Source: Hyphomicrobiales bacterium (GTDB lineage Bacteria > Pseudomonadota > Alphaproteobacteria > Rhizobiales > Rhizobiaceae). From it: a DNA stretch of 64,000 bases. Under the pieces are notes generated by a model, which ran no database searches, had not been told where the DNA came from, and saw only the letters and a program-made list of their open reading frames with translations. Both the position numbers and the translations under genes were made by a program. The stretch is taken from the NCBI GenBank assembly GCA_900474095.1, contig UCOA01000028.1, positions 1 through 64,000 on the forward strand. Direction: 5' to 3'. Shown one piece after another: positions 50,346 to 60,429 of this stretch (its first letter is position 1; every line of letters begins with the position of its first letter).

Positions 50346-52211
50346 TTACTGCATGTCCGGCAGGGTCAGGACAAAGCGGGCACCTTGCGTGAATGTCGTG
50401 TCGAGCTCGATGGACCCGTTGTGGCTTTCGGCGATCCGTTTTACCAATGCCAAACCGATGCCAGTGCCCGGATAGACCGTTTCATCGCGATGAAGACGTT
50501 GAAACACATTGAAAATCTGCTTCGCGAACCGCGGATCGACGCCGATACCGTTGTCCTCGAAATAGATCCGAATCAAATCTTCATCCCTTTCGCAATAGAT
50601 CCTGATGACCGGCCTGGTCCCCTCGCGCCGATACTTGACGGCGTTGCCGATCAAATTCTGGCAAAGACGCTTGAGCAGTTCGGGATCACCCTTCACGTGC
50701 GGCAGACTATCGAGTTCGAACGTCGCGTCCGCCTCACGAATGAACGTGCCAAGATTGAGGATGGCGTCGGAAACGACGTCGGCCAGGGAAACCGTCTGCC
50801 AGCTACCGATCTGGTCGGCGATCTGGGCATAGTCGAGGAGGCTGTCGATCAACCGGCCCATCCGCTGGGAGCTCTGGCGTAGGTGGCCGGCATAAACCGG
50901 AAGTTCTTCGAACTTGCCGCTCGCAACATCGTCTCTGATCATGTCCGAAAACATCGATATGTGGCGCAACGGCGCCTTCAGGTCATGAGAGACCGTGCCG
51001 GTGAATTGGTGGAGGGCTTCGTTCTTGCGCTGCAGTTCGGCGCTTTGCTGGGCAATCCGCACCTGCTGTCGCTTCAATTCGGTGATGTCGCGCCCGACCG
51101 TGATGTATTCGATAAGGTTGCCGCCATCGAAAACCGCCATGTTGGACCAGAAGATCCAGCAATCGGCACCATCGGCCGATTGCCGGCGCTGTTCGCGCGA
51201 AATCACCGGTTCTTCCGGTGACAGGTTTTCCAAAAAACGCGTCACGCGCTCGCGATCCCGTTCCGGCACGAAATCGAGAAAAGGCTTTCCGGCAAGATCG
51301 TCAGCCGGTTGGCCAACGAACTCGGCATAAGTCCTGTTGACGAAGGTGTATTTCAGATCCGGGGAAATCCGGCAGATGAAATCGGGTATGTTCTGGACGA
51401 GCGTGTAATAGTCCAACCGCTGTCGGTCGAGCGCCAGTTCAGCTTCCTTCAATGCCGTGACATCGATACGCAGAACAACCGTGTTGCCGTCGCCGGCTTT
51501 CAGGTTTTCGACCTGCAGCCAGCGCCCGTTGGCGTATGGAAAGACCTGTGCCTTGCCGCATGGATGCCGAAAATCCTGCATCCGTCTCTCAATCCATGCC
51601 GCGGCATCCGGCGAACCGACGGGTACAAACGGATAGTTGCCCGCCTCGTACACGGCAACAAGGATCTCCTCAGCTGTCATGCCTGCCTGTAGACCCTCTC
51701 CAGCCGTGCCCAGAATGCGGCGATAGGCTTCATTGAAGGCGATGAGCTTTTCGTGTCTGTCGAAAATGGCAAACCCTTCCGGGATTGCCTGGATTGCGGC
51801 ATTGAGCATATCGGCGGTCTTCTTTCGCTCCCTGTCGAGCGCGAGAATATCCGAAATGTCATGTACGACACCGATGAAGCCCTGCGCCGTGCCGTCCTCT
51901 CCAGTGATCGAGGTCGCACGGAGACGGCCGGAAAACACCGATCCATCCTTGCGGCGGTACTGGTAGACGCCGTCGGAAACATCCTCCGCGGCGCGTTCGC
52001 GTGCATCCCCGTTGAGACAGGCGTCGTAGTCATTATCCGAAGCATAAAGTATCCGCACCGGACAGTTGGCGATTTCATCCGGTGCATAACCGAATTGCTT
52101 CGTGATCGCGGGATTGGCGGAAAGGATGATCCGGTCGGAATCGACGATGACAACAGGGTCTGGAAAGCTGTCGTAGAGGGCCACGACGAAGTGTTTCTGC
52201 GCAATCGGCAT
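50346..52211 (-). CDS. Multi-PAS sensor histidine kinase
   Basis: 621-residue soluble histidine kinase (no membrane segment). Three PAS modules: about 10-125 (SFPDPVVIVDSDRIILSAN), 135-255 (AAIQAIPEGFAIFDRHEK) and 267-385 (VQNIPDFICRISPDLKYTF). The phosphoacceptor is His409 in VSHDLKAPLRH. The ATPase domain has N (NLIGNAVKYR), G1 (EDNGIGVDP) and G2 (GTGIGLALVKRI) boxes. No receiver domain and no adjacent response regulator, so the partner is elsewhere. Similar to phytochrome/bacteriophytochrome-family kinase modules. Signal unknown. Confidence 0.9.
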   Translation of the reverse strand: MPIAQKHFVVALYDSFPDPVVIVDSDRIILSANPAITKQFGYAPDEIANCPVRILYASDNDYDACLNGDARERAAEDVSDGVYQYRRKDGSVFSGRLRATSITGEDGTAQGFIGVVHDISDILALDRERKKTADMLNAAIQAIPEGFAIFDRHEKLIAFNEAYRRILGTAGEGLQAGMTAEEILVAVYEAGNYPFVPVGSPDAAAWIERRMQDFRHPCGKAQVFPYANGRWLQVENLKAGDGNTVVLRIDVTALKEAELALDRQRLDYYTLVQNIPDFICRISPDLKYTFVNRTYAEFVGQPADDLAGKPFLDFVPERDRERVTRFLENLSPEEPVISREQRRQSADGADCWIFWSNMAVFDGGNLIEYITVGRDITELKRQQVRIAQQSAELQRKNEALHQFTGTVSHDLKAPLRHISMFSDMIRDDVASGKFEELPVYAGHLRQSSQRMGRLIDSLLDYAQIADQIGSWQTVSLADVVSDAILNLGTFIREADATFELDSLPHVKGDPELLKRLCQNLIGNAVKYRREGTRPVIRIYCERDEDLIRIYFEDNGIGVDPRFAKQIFNVFQRLHRDETVYPGTGIGLALVKRIAESHNGSIELDTTFTQGARFVLTLPDMQ

Positions 52212-52260
52212 CCCGTTACTCGTTCCATGCCTGGCCGTGTTTGTCAGCGTGCATAAAAAC

Positions 52261-52294
52261 AGAAAAAGAGACTGGCGGAAACCAGTCTCTTTTC
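52261..52294 (-). terminator. Terminator at the end of the suf operon
   Basis: Stem AAAGAGACTGG / CCAGTCTCTTT with a six-base loop (CGGAAA on the plus strand). On the minus strand it ends in TTTTT, so it terminates transcription coming from sufA (stop at 52333) before the PAS kinase gene starts at 52211. Confidence 0.9.
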
Positions 52295-52332
52295 GGAATT
52301 TTTCGCAATTGGGTTGGTTCGGGGCGAAACGC

Positions 52333-52725
52333 TTAGCCGGCTCGCACTACTGCGTCGCCCTTGGCTGCCAGTGCTGCAAGGTCTGCCGGTTTAAGCTCGA
52401 CCGATTCGCCGCAACCGCAAGCCGATGTCTGGTTGGGATTGCTGAACGTGAAGCCTGAGCGGAGCGTCGTGACTTCGAAATCCATGCGTGTGCCGAGCAG
52501 GTAAAGCACGGCTTCCGGCGCGACCCAGACCTTGGCGCCCTGATGCTCGACGAGATCGTCCTTGGGATTGGCTGCCATTACCAGATCGATGGCATATTCC
52601 ATCCCGGCGCAACCGCCCTTCTTGATCGAGACTCGAATACCCTGCGCATCGCCGCCGGCATTCTCGACGATCGCCTTGACGCGGCCAGCCGCCGCATCGC
52701 TCAAACTCATGACTGCAAAGCCCAT
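52333..52725 (-). CDS. sufA: Iron-sulfur cluster assembly protein SufA (A-type carrier)
   Basis: A-type carrier that receives Fe-S clusters from the SufBCD scaffold and passes them to targets. 130 residues with the three family cysteines: Cys39 (KKGGCAGMEY) and Cys103/Cys105 (SACGCGES). The ATG at 52725 follows AAGGAGA by about eight bases. Last gene of the suf operon. Confidence 0.93.
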   Translation of the reverse strand: MGFAVMSLSDAAAGRVKAIVENAGGDAQGIRVSIKKGGCAGMEYAIDLVMAANPKDDLVEHQGAKVWVAPEAVLYLLGTRMDFEVTTLRSGFTFSNPNQTSACGCGESVELKPADLAALAAKGDAVVRAG

Positions 52726-52818
52726 CGGCCATTCTCCTTGACGCAACCAGGTTCAAGGCCTGGTGCTTTCTGAGTCCAGAATGTAATGCGCGGCGGTTAA
52801 GGGATCAAGCGGCGCTGA

Positions 52819-53199
52819 TTAGTACCAGCCGACGGCGACCTGCGCTTCTTCCGACATCCGGTCCGGCGTCCATGGCGGATCGAAGGTCATCGAGACCTCG
52901 ACGCCGGAGACACCTTCGACGGCACCGACTGCATTCTCCACCCAGCCGGGCATCTCGCCGGCCACGGGGCAACCGGGTGCGGTCAGCGTCATGGCGATCT
53001 TGACCATGCGGTCGTCTTCGATATCGATCTTGTAGATCAGCCCGAGTTCGAAGATATCGGCCGGAATTTCCGGATCGTAGACCGTCTTCAAAGCCGAGAT
53101 GATGTCGTCGCTCAAACGTGCCAGCTCATCCGCCGGAATTGCGGAATGAACAATGCCTTCGCGGACGTCAGTCTTGTCTTCGGTCGTATCAAGGCTCAT
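52819..53199 (-). CDS. sufT: SUF system Fe-S maturation protein SufT (DUF59/MIP18 type)
   Basis: 126 residues of the MIP18/DUF59 family that helps mature Fe-S proteins; the rhizobial literature calls this gene sufX. Hallmarks are TVYDPEIPADIFELGLIYKI, the TAPGCPVAGEMPGWV Cys and FDPPWTPDRMSEEA. The ATG at 53199 is preferred over longer readings because it gives the family start MSLDTTED. Eleven bases after the sufS stop. Confidence 0.9.
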   Translation of the reverse strand: MSLDTTEDKTDVREGIVHSAIPADELARLSDDIISALKTVYDPEIPADIFELGLIYKIDIEDDRMVKIAMTLTAPGCPVAGEMPGWVENAVGAVEGVSGVEVSMTFDPPWTPDRMSEEAQVAVGWY

Positions 53200-53210
53200 C
53201 AGACTATTCC

Positions 53211-54458
53211 TTACGCAAAGAATTTGCGGGCATGATCCAGCGCATCGACGAGCGCATCCACTTCGGCTCGCGTATTGTAGAGACCGAAGGATGCACGGCA
53301 TGTGGAAGTCACGCCGAAGCGTTTCAAGAGCGGCTGGGCGCAATGCGTTCCGGCCCTCACCGCCACCCCCGCCCGGTCGATCACCATCGACACGTCATGG
53401 GAATGGATTCCTTCAAGCTCGAAGGAGAAGATACCACCCTTGCCGGGCGCCGTCCCGAAGATGCGCAGCGAATTGACCGACGAGAGACGCTCATGCGCAT
53501 AGGCTGCCAGATCGGCCTCATGGGCTGCAATCTTCTCACGGCCGAGCGTTTCCATGTAGTCGAGTGCATAGCCGAGACCGATCGCCTGGACGATCGGCGG
53601 CGTGCCCGCTTCGAAACGGTGCGGCGGATCGTTGTAGCTGACATTATCTTCGGTCACCTCGACGATCATCTCGCCACCACCCATAAAGGGGCGCATTTCC
53701 CTGAGCCGATCCGTTTTGCCGTAAAGCACGCCGATGCCGGAGGGGCCGTAGAGCTTGTGGCCGGTCATGACGTACCAGTCGCAATCGATGTCCAGGACAT
53801 CGACGGGCATGTGGACGGCGGCCTGACTGCCGTCGATCAGCACCGGGATGCCGCGCTCATGGGCGATGCGGCAGATCTCCTTGACCGGGACGACCGTGCC
53901 CAGCGCATTCGACATATGCGTGATCGCCACCAGCTTGGTGCGATCACTCAGGCATTTGACGAAATCGTCGACATGGAACACGCCCTGATCGTCGACCGGC
54001 GCCCAGACGAGCCTGGCGCCCTGCCGCTCGCGGATGAAATGCCACGGGACGATATTGGAGTGATGTTCCATGATCGACACGACGATCTCATCGCCCTCGC
54101 CGATCTTCGGCATTCCGTAGCCGTAGGCAACGGCATTGATCGCCTCCGTCGAGGACTTGGTGAAAATGATATTGTCGACAGACGGCGCATTCAGGAAGCG
54201 ACGCACCTTTTCACGCGCGCCCTCATAGGCATCCGTCGCGGCATTCGACAGGAAATGCAGGCCGCGATGGACGTTGGCATATTCATTGGCATAGGCATGG
54301 GCAACGGCGTCGATGACCACCTGCGGCTTCTGCGCCGAGGCGCCATTGTCGAGGTAGACGAGCGGCTTGCCGTAGACGGTCCGCGACAGGATCGGAAAAT
54401 CCTTGCGGATCGCTTCGACGTCATAGGCAGGCACCGGCACCGTGTGTTCCATGTCCAT
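53211..54458 (-). CDS. sufS: Cysteine desulfurase SufS (group II)
   Basis: PLP enzyme releasing sulfur from cysteine for Fe-S assembly. 415 residues. PLP Lys in TGHKLYGPSG, catalytic Cys373 in RAGTHCAQPL (the group II loop), and an N-terminal SRTVYGKPLVYLDNGASAQKP. Called sufS1 in the rhizobial operon naming. No SufE or SufU is present in this window, although group II enzymes normally need one. 35 bases after sufD. Confidence 0.95.
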   Translation of the reverse strand: MDMEHTVPVPAYDVEAIRKDFPILSRTVYGKPLVYLDNGASAQKPQVVIDAVAHAYANEYANVHRGLHFLSNAATDAYEGAREKVRRFLNAPSVDNIIFTKSSTEAINAVAYGYGMPKIGEGDEIVVSIMEHHSNIVPWHFIRERQGARLVWAPVDDQGVFHVDDFVKCLSDRTKLVAITHMSNALGTVVPVKEICRIAHERGIPVLIDGSQAAVHMPVDVLDIDCDWYVMTGHKLYGPSGIGVLYGKTDRLREMRPFMGGGEMIVEVTEDNVSYNDPPHRFEAGTPPIVQAIGLGYALDYMETLGREKIAAHEADLAAYAHERLSSVNSLRIFGTAPGKGGIFSFELEGIHSHDVSMVIDRAGVAVRAGTHCAQPLLKRFGVTSTCRASFGLYNTRAEVDALVDALDHARKFFA

Positions 54459-54493
54459 TATCCAATCAGGCGCACCGATTTCAGGCGTGCCAA

Positions 54494-55768
54494 TTACGCG
54501 TGTTTGTCGAGCCAGGCTTCGATGATCGTTTCCAGCGGCTCGATCACCGCTTCATCTTCCAACTCTTCGACGATCTCGTCGACGAAGGCGTTGACCAGCA
54601 TGGCCCTTGCCTTGTTCTCCGGAATGCCACGGGTGCGCAGATAATAGAGATGCGTCGGGTTGATGTCGATCACGGTCGCGCCGTGGCCGCACTGGACGTC
54701 GTCGGCGAAGATTTCCAATTCCGGCTTTGCCGAGAAATCGGCATCGTCGGAGAGAAGCAGCGTGTTGCACGCCATTTTCGCATCGGTCTTCTGGGCGTCG
54801 GGGGCAACCCGAATCTGGCCTTGGAAAACTCCCTTGGCACGATCGAAGACCACGTTGCGGATGACTTCCGTCGATGTCGTGTGCGGCACGTCGTGGCCAA
54901 GCGTGAAGGTCACATCGGTGTGCGTTTCGCCGCCGAGCAGGTTGATGCCCCGCAGTTTGAAATCGGAGCCCTCGCCCGTGGTAACGCCATGAACTTCCTG
55001 ACGCACCAGCTTGCCACCGGCGTTGATGACGAACAGCCTAAGCTTGGCGTTCGCGCCGAGGTCGAAATTGACCTGGGCGAGATGGCTGTCGGCTTCACCC
55101 TGCTGCTGCAGGATGATCCAGGTGATCTCCGCGCCCTCGTCCAGGATCAGGTCGCAAACCGTGGTCACGAGGCTCGGGGCGTCGCTGACGGAGAGATGGC
55201 GCTCGATGATCATCGCCTTTGTATTGGCGCCAAACGTGACCGGGAACCGGCTGTGACTCTGGCCGGCGCTCTGCACCAGCTGAAGTTCCAGCGGCTGTTC
55301 GAGCTCGGTGCCTTCCGGAACCTCGATCTCGAAACCATCACGCACGAAGCTGCCGTTGATGCGGCCAATCGCATCGTCGGGGTCACGCTCAATAAGGTCT
55401 GCTGCGGCAACGCCATCAACGAGGCTTTCGGCGTAGGAGCGGACGTTGACACCGGTCGGCGCGCCCTTCGTATCAGCCTTGCCGTTCAGAACGGAGAGCA
55501 CCGACGAGCCGGCAACCAGCGGATCGACCCGTTGCGCGAATGCGGTCGGATCGGCAGCCGGGACGCTCCTGAGAAGCGCACGCAGGTCGGTATAGTGCCA
55601 GGATTCGACGCGACGCGTCGGCAGACCCTGTTTTCTCAGATCGGCAAGCAGCGTGTCGCGCGCCGAAAGTACGGCGCCTTCGCCGGGCAACTCGCCGATC
55701 TGGGCGGTATAGGCATCGACAAGGGCCGTCTCGGCAGCCGTCATCACTATCGCCGTTTGCATGTTCAT
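54494..55768 (-). CDS. sufD: Fe-S cluster assembly scaffold subunit SufD
   Basis: 424-residue beta-helix subunit of the SufBC2D scaffold. The C-terminal region has SDDADFSAKPELEIFADDVQCGHGATV and the later TRGIPENKARAMLVNAFVDE typical of SufD/SufB. ATG 55768 is used (GAGGAG eight bases upstream); the GTG nine bases earlier is possible. It begins 13 bases after sufC. Confidence 0.93.
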   Translation of the reverse strand: MNMQTAIVMTAAETALVDAYTAQIGELPGEGAVLSARDTLLADLRKQGLPTRRVESWHYTDLRALLRSVPAADPTAFAQRVDPLVAGSSVLSVLNGKADTKGAPTGVNVRSYAESLVDGVAAADLIERDPDDAIGRINGSFVRDGFEIEVPEGTELEQPLELQLVQSAGQSHSRFPVTFGANTKAMIIERHLSVSDAPSLVTTVCDLILDEGAEITWIILQQQGEADSHLAQVNFDLGANAKLRLFVINAGGKLVRQEVHGVTTGEGSDFKLRGINLLGGETHTDVTFTLGHDVPHTTSTEVIRNVVFDRAKGVFQGQIRVAPDAQKTDAKMACNTLLLSDDADFSAKPELEIFADDVQCGHGATVIDINPTHLYYLRTRGIPENKARAMLVNAFVDEIVEELEDEAVIEPLETIIEAWLDKHA

Positions 55769-55780
55769 CCCCAGCACTCC

Positions 55781-56536
55781 TCAGGCCGCCGCATCGATGA
55801 TGTTGGCATAGCCGTTGGCTTCGAGATCAAGCGCCAGCGACTTGTCACCGGACTTGATGATCTGGCCCTTGTAGAGAACGTGGACGCTATCCGGCACGAT
55901 ATATTCGAGCAGACGTTGGTAATGGGTGATGACGATCACGGCGCGGTCCGGGGAGCGCAACGCATTGACTCCGTCGGCGACGATCTTCAGCGCGTCGATG
56001 TCGAGGCCGCTATCGGTTTCGTCGAGCACGCAGAGTTGCGGCTCAAGCAGCGCCATCTGCAGGATCTCGGCGCGCTTCTTTTCGCCGCCGGAGAAACCGA
56101 CGTTCAGCGGGCGCTTCAGCATGTCCGGGTCAATCTGCAGCCTGGCGGCGGCTTCCTTGACGCGACGGATGAAGTCCGGCGTCGTCAGTTCGTCTTCGCC
56201 ACGGAATTTCCGCTGCTCGTTCATCGCCACCTTGAGAAACTGCATGGTCGCGACGCCCGGGATTTCGACCGGATACTGGAAGGCGAGGAAAATGCCCTTG
56301 GCGGCGCGTTCGGACGGGTCGAGTTCGAGAATGCTCTCGCCGTTGTAAAGGATGTCGCCCTCGGTCACTTCATAGTCTTCGCGGCCCGACAGGATGTAGG
56401 AAAGCGTCGACTTGCCGGAGCCGTTCGGCCCCATGACAGCGGCCATTTCGCCGGCCTTTACCGTAAGGTTCAGACCACGGATAATCTCGGTGCCGTCTTC
56501 GGCGATGCGGGCATGGAGGTTTCTGATTTCAAGCAT
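55781..56536 (-). CDS. sufC: Fe-S cluster assembly ATPase SufC
   Basis: 251-residue ABC-type ATPase energising the SufBCD scaffold. Walker A GPNGSGKSTL near residue 37, signature FSGGEKKRAEI (where classical ABC proteins have LSGGQ), Walker B CVLDETDSGLD and H-loop VITHYQ. Lies between sufB and sufD, the canonical order. Confidence 0.96.
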   Translation of the reverse strand: MLEIRNLHARIAEDGTEIIRGLNLTVKAGEMAAVMGPNGSGKSTLSYILSGREDYEVTEGDILYNGESILELDPSERAAKGIFLAFQYPVEIPGVATMQFLKVAMNEQRKFRGEDELTTPDFIRRVKEAAARLQIDPDMLKRPLNVGFSGGEKKRAEILQMALLEPQLCVLDETDSGLDIDALKIVADGVNALRSPDRAVIVITHYQRLLEYIVPDSVHVLYKGQIIKSGDKSLALDLEANGYANIIDAAA

Positions 56537-56609
56537 TTGATCTTCCCTTTGGGAAAAGAATAAACATCGCGCGCAGCGTTCTGCGCATCGGGTTCAATTG
56601 GTAAAGCCG

Positions 56610-58079
<1,470 letters not shown>

Positions 58080-58190
58080 GTCGTTCTCCAATCTCGCCGG
58101 ATACAAGGTCCGGCAGCTTGTCAGTACGATGCAATTTTCGTCGCACCGCTTATGTAATGGCTAAGGGGCGATTTTCACCCCGTTTGCCAA

Positions 58191-58210
58191 GCGGAAAATT
58201 GAATTTCCGC
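58191..58210. repeat. Hairpin between sufS2 and sufB
   Basis: Perfect arms GCGGAAA (58191-58197) and TTTCCGC (58204-58210) with an ATTGAA loop, followed on the plus strand by AATTTTG. It could be an mRNA stabilising or processing hairpin separating expression of sufS2 and sufB. Confidence 0.55.
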
Positions 58211-58220
58211 AATTTTGTCG

Positions 58221-59387
58221 TCAGGCGGCAGCACCCGAAAGCCTGCGCCGCGCGGCGATCTTAGCAAAGACCTCTGCGCACCGTTCGATCTCGGCCCGCG
58301 TCGTAGACGACCCAATCGATATCCGCAATGCACCTTGTCCCGGATCATGCCCCATCGCCGACAGGACATAGCTCTGGCCAACCTTGCCGGATGAGCAGGC
58401 CGATCCCGCCGACAAGGCGACGCCTTCCAGATCGAAGGCGATCTGGCCCGTCTCTGCCTTCAGGCCGGGCAATGTGAAAAACGTGGTGTTGGCGAGCCGC
58501 ACCCCGCCTTTGCCATGGATGATGACATCGGGCGCAGCGGTGATCATCGCGTCCTCCAGATCATCGCGCAATGCCGCAACGGTCGTCATCCTCATCTCCG
58601 GCCCCTCGGCGGCGACACGCGCCGCCACCCCAAAACCGGCGATCGCCGCAGGATTTTCGGTGCCCGAGCGATGGCCCTTCTCCTGGCCGCCTCCTCGGAT
58701 CAGCGCTGCCGGCATTAGGATTTCGCCGCGCGCGATCAATGCGCCGGCGCCCTTCGGCCCGCCGATCTTGTGGGACGAGACGATCAGGAAGTCGGCGCCG
58801 AGATCCTCGATCGACAACGGAATGCGGCCCGCGGCCTGCACCGCATCGACGACCAGAATACCGCCGGTCGCCTTGACGAGGCGCGAGACCTCGGCAATCG
58901 GCTGAACGATGCCGGTCTCGTTGTTGGCGAGCATGACGGCGACCATCGGCAGGCCGGTGTGGCGATCATGCGCCGCAAGCGCCGCCTCAAGCGCCGTCAG
59001 ATCGACCGTACCGTCGGGCGTCACCGCGATTTCGCTGATCTCGCTCCTGGCAAAACGGCCGCCCTCGCGAATGGCGGGATGCTCGATGGCCGAGAGGTAG
59101 AGGCGGCCGATTTTCAGCGGTGTCTTACCCATGCGGAAATCGGACGTCAGCACCCAGTTGGCCGCTTCGGTCGCACCGCTGGTGAACGTCACATTGGCCG
59201 GCGGCGCGCCGCACAGTAGGGCAACATCACGCCGGGCATTCTCGATCAGCGCGCGGATCTTGCGACCTTCGCCATGGACGGATGACGGATTGCCGGCAAG
59301 GTCGAGCGCAGACAGGCACGCCTCACGCGCTGCCGGCAAAAGCGGCGCGGTGGCGTTCCAGTCCATATAAATGCGCGCTTCTCTCAT
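58221..59387 (-). CDS. sufS2: Cysteine desulfurase, NifS/IscS-like (group I; sufS2)
   Basis: 388-residue PLP desulfurase of the group I type. It opens MREARIYMDWNATAPLLP, has the Lys of SSHKIGGPKGAG and the flexible catalytic loop SAGSACSSG with Cys331. This is a second desulfurase heading the suf operon, the arrangement known in rhizobia (sufS2BCDS1XA). ATG 59387 is chosen; the frame continues upstream to 59489 without family similarity. Transcribed from the iron-box-containing region at ~59.5 kb. Confidence 0.93.
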   Translation of the reverse strand: MREARIYMDWNATAPLLPAAREACLSALDLAGNPSSVHGEGRKIRALIENARRDVALLCGAPPANVTFTSGATEAANWVLTSDFRMGKTPLKIGRLYLSAIEHPAIREGGRFARSEISEIAVTPDGTVDLTALEAALAAHDRHTGLPMVAVMLANNETGIVQPIAEVSRLVKATGGILVVDAVQAAGRIPLSIEDLGADFLIVSSHKIGGPKGAGALIARGEILMPAALIRGGGQEKGHRSGTENPAAIAGFGVAARVAAEGPEMRMTTVAALRDDLEDAMITAAPDVIIHGKGGVRLANTTFFTLPGLKAETGQIAFDLEGVALSAGSACSSGKVGQSYVLSAMGHDPGQGALRISIGSSTTRAEIERCAEVFAKIAARRRLSGAAA

Positions 59388-59517
59388 GTTCCCTTGCCAA
59401 AGAATGACCGGTTGCCATGTTAAAGGCAGCGGCCGGTGCATTTTCCTTGAAATTTTCGCGTCGCTTGCCGTAAGAGACGACACTCGCACGGAAAGACCGT
59501 GTCAAAGTTTTGAATGG

Positions 59518-59537
59518 TTCTAAACTACGTTCTAGAA
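59518..59537. promoter_or_regulatory. Possible Irr box (ICE-like)
   Basis: TTCTAAACTACGTTCTAGAA (59518-59537) contains two TTCTA half-sites and a TTCTAGAA palindrome, similar to iron-control elements bound by Irr in rhizobia (TTTAGAA/TTCTAAA type). About 130 bases upstream of sufS2. Similarity is partial. Confidence 0.45.
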
Positions 59538-59541
59538 AAGC

Positions 59542-59556
59542 TGACTGCTTTCGTCA
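59542..59556. promoter_or_regulatory. Possible RirA (IRO) box
   Basis: TGA-N9-TCA at 59542-59556 (TGACTGCTTTCGTCA), matching the IRO-box core consensus for RirA. Only six bases are defined, so chance matches are common, but its place upstream of the suf operon is where RirA control is known in Rhizobium. Confidence 0.5.
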
Positions 59557-59613
59557 AGACTGCTGAAGCACCGGAACGCGTTTTTTAGTCCCATAAACAT
59601 GCCCGGAGAGCCA

Positions 59614-60291
59614 ATGCCCGAAATCATCTTCAACGGACCGGCCGGTCGCCTCGAAGGCCGCTACCAGCCGTCCAAGCAGAAGAACGCCCCGATCGCCATC
59701 GTCCTGCACCCGCACCCGCAATTCGGTGGCACGATGAACAACCAGATCGTCTACCAGCTGTTCTACATGTTCCAGAAGCGCGGCTTCACGACGCTCCGCT
59801 TCAACTTCCGTTCGATCGGCCGCAGCCAGGGCGAATTCGACCACGGCGCCGGCGAGTTGTCGGACGCTGCCTCGGCGCTCGACTGGGTGCAGAGCATGCA
59901 CCCGGATTCGAAGAGCTGTTGGGTTGCCGGCTATTCCTTCGGCGCCTGGATCGGCATGCAGCTTCTGATGCGCCGGCCGGAAATCGAAGGCTTCATGTCG
60001 ATCGCGCCGCAGCCGAACACCTACGACTTCTCGTTCCTGGCACCCTGCCCGTCCTCCGGCCTGATCATCAATGGCGATCTCGACAAGGTGGCGCCGGAAA
60101 AGGACGTCAACAATCTGGTCGACAAGCTGAAGGCGCAGAAGGGCATTCTCATCACCCACAAGACCGTGCCGGGTGCGAACCACTTCTTCAACGGTCAGGT
60201 CGACACGCTGATGGCCGAATGCGAGGACTATCTCGACCGGCGTCTGAACGGCGAGTTGACCCCGGAGCCGGCGGCCAAGCGTATCCGCTAA
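59614..60291 (+). CDS. Alpha/beta hydrolase
   Basis: 225-residue serine hydrolase of the alpha/beta family, similar to the DUF-type 'dienelactone hydrolase-like' short proteins. IAIVLHPHPQFGGTMNNQIVY near residue 30, nucleophile elbow GYSFG near residue 109, Asp in INGDLDKVAP and His in VPGANHFFNG complete a triad. Start MPEIIFNGPAG at 59614 with GGAGAG ahead; divergent from sufS2. Substrate unknown. Confidence 0.85.
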   Translation: MPEIIFNGPAGRLEGRYQPSKQKNAPIAIVLHPHPQFGGTMNNQIVYQLFYMFQKRGFTTLRFNFRSIGRSQGEFDHGAGELSDAASALDWVQSMHPDSKSCWVAGYSFGAWIGMQLLMRRPEIEGFMSIAPQPNTYDFSFLAPCPSSGLIINGDLDKVAPEKDVNNLVDKLKAQKGILITHKTVPGANHFFNGQVDTLMAECEDYLDRRLNGELTPEPAAKRIR

Positions 60292-60296
60292 ACTTG

Positions 60297-60327
60297 AAAA
60301 CGGCCGGCAGTTCCCGGCCGTTTTTCT
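60297..60327 (+). terminator. Rho-independent terminator
   Basis: AAAACGGCCGG, loop CAGTTC, CCGGCCG then TTTTT. It follows the alpha/beta hydrolase stop at once. Confidence 0.9.
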
Positions 60328-60429
60328 TTCCTGCTGGTCGTCACGCCTGGCCTGCCAGTGTTCAAGGCTTGTCGCCGTCGCGGCATGACAGAGCCACCGC
60401 AAGACTATCCGTCTCCGACAAAGGACATG

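Noticed and set aside
54500-56563. 687-codon plus-strand frame over sufD and sufC
   Set aside because: Antisense shadow of two conserved genes; no start signal or recognisable domain.
59517-59532. GTTC...GTTC upstream of sufS2 as a second SOS box
   Set aside because: The spacing is eight bases, not seven, so it does not match the alphaproteobacterial LexA box; the pattern fits an iron-box-like repeat better.
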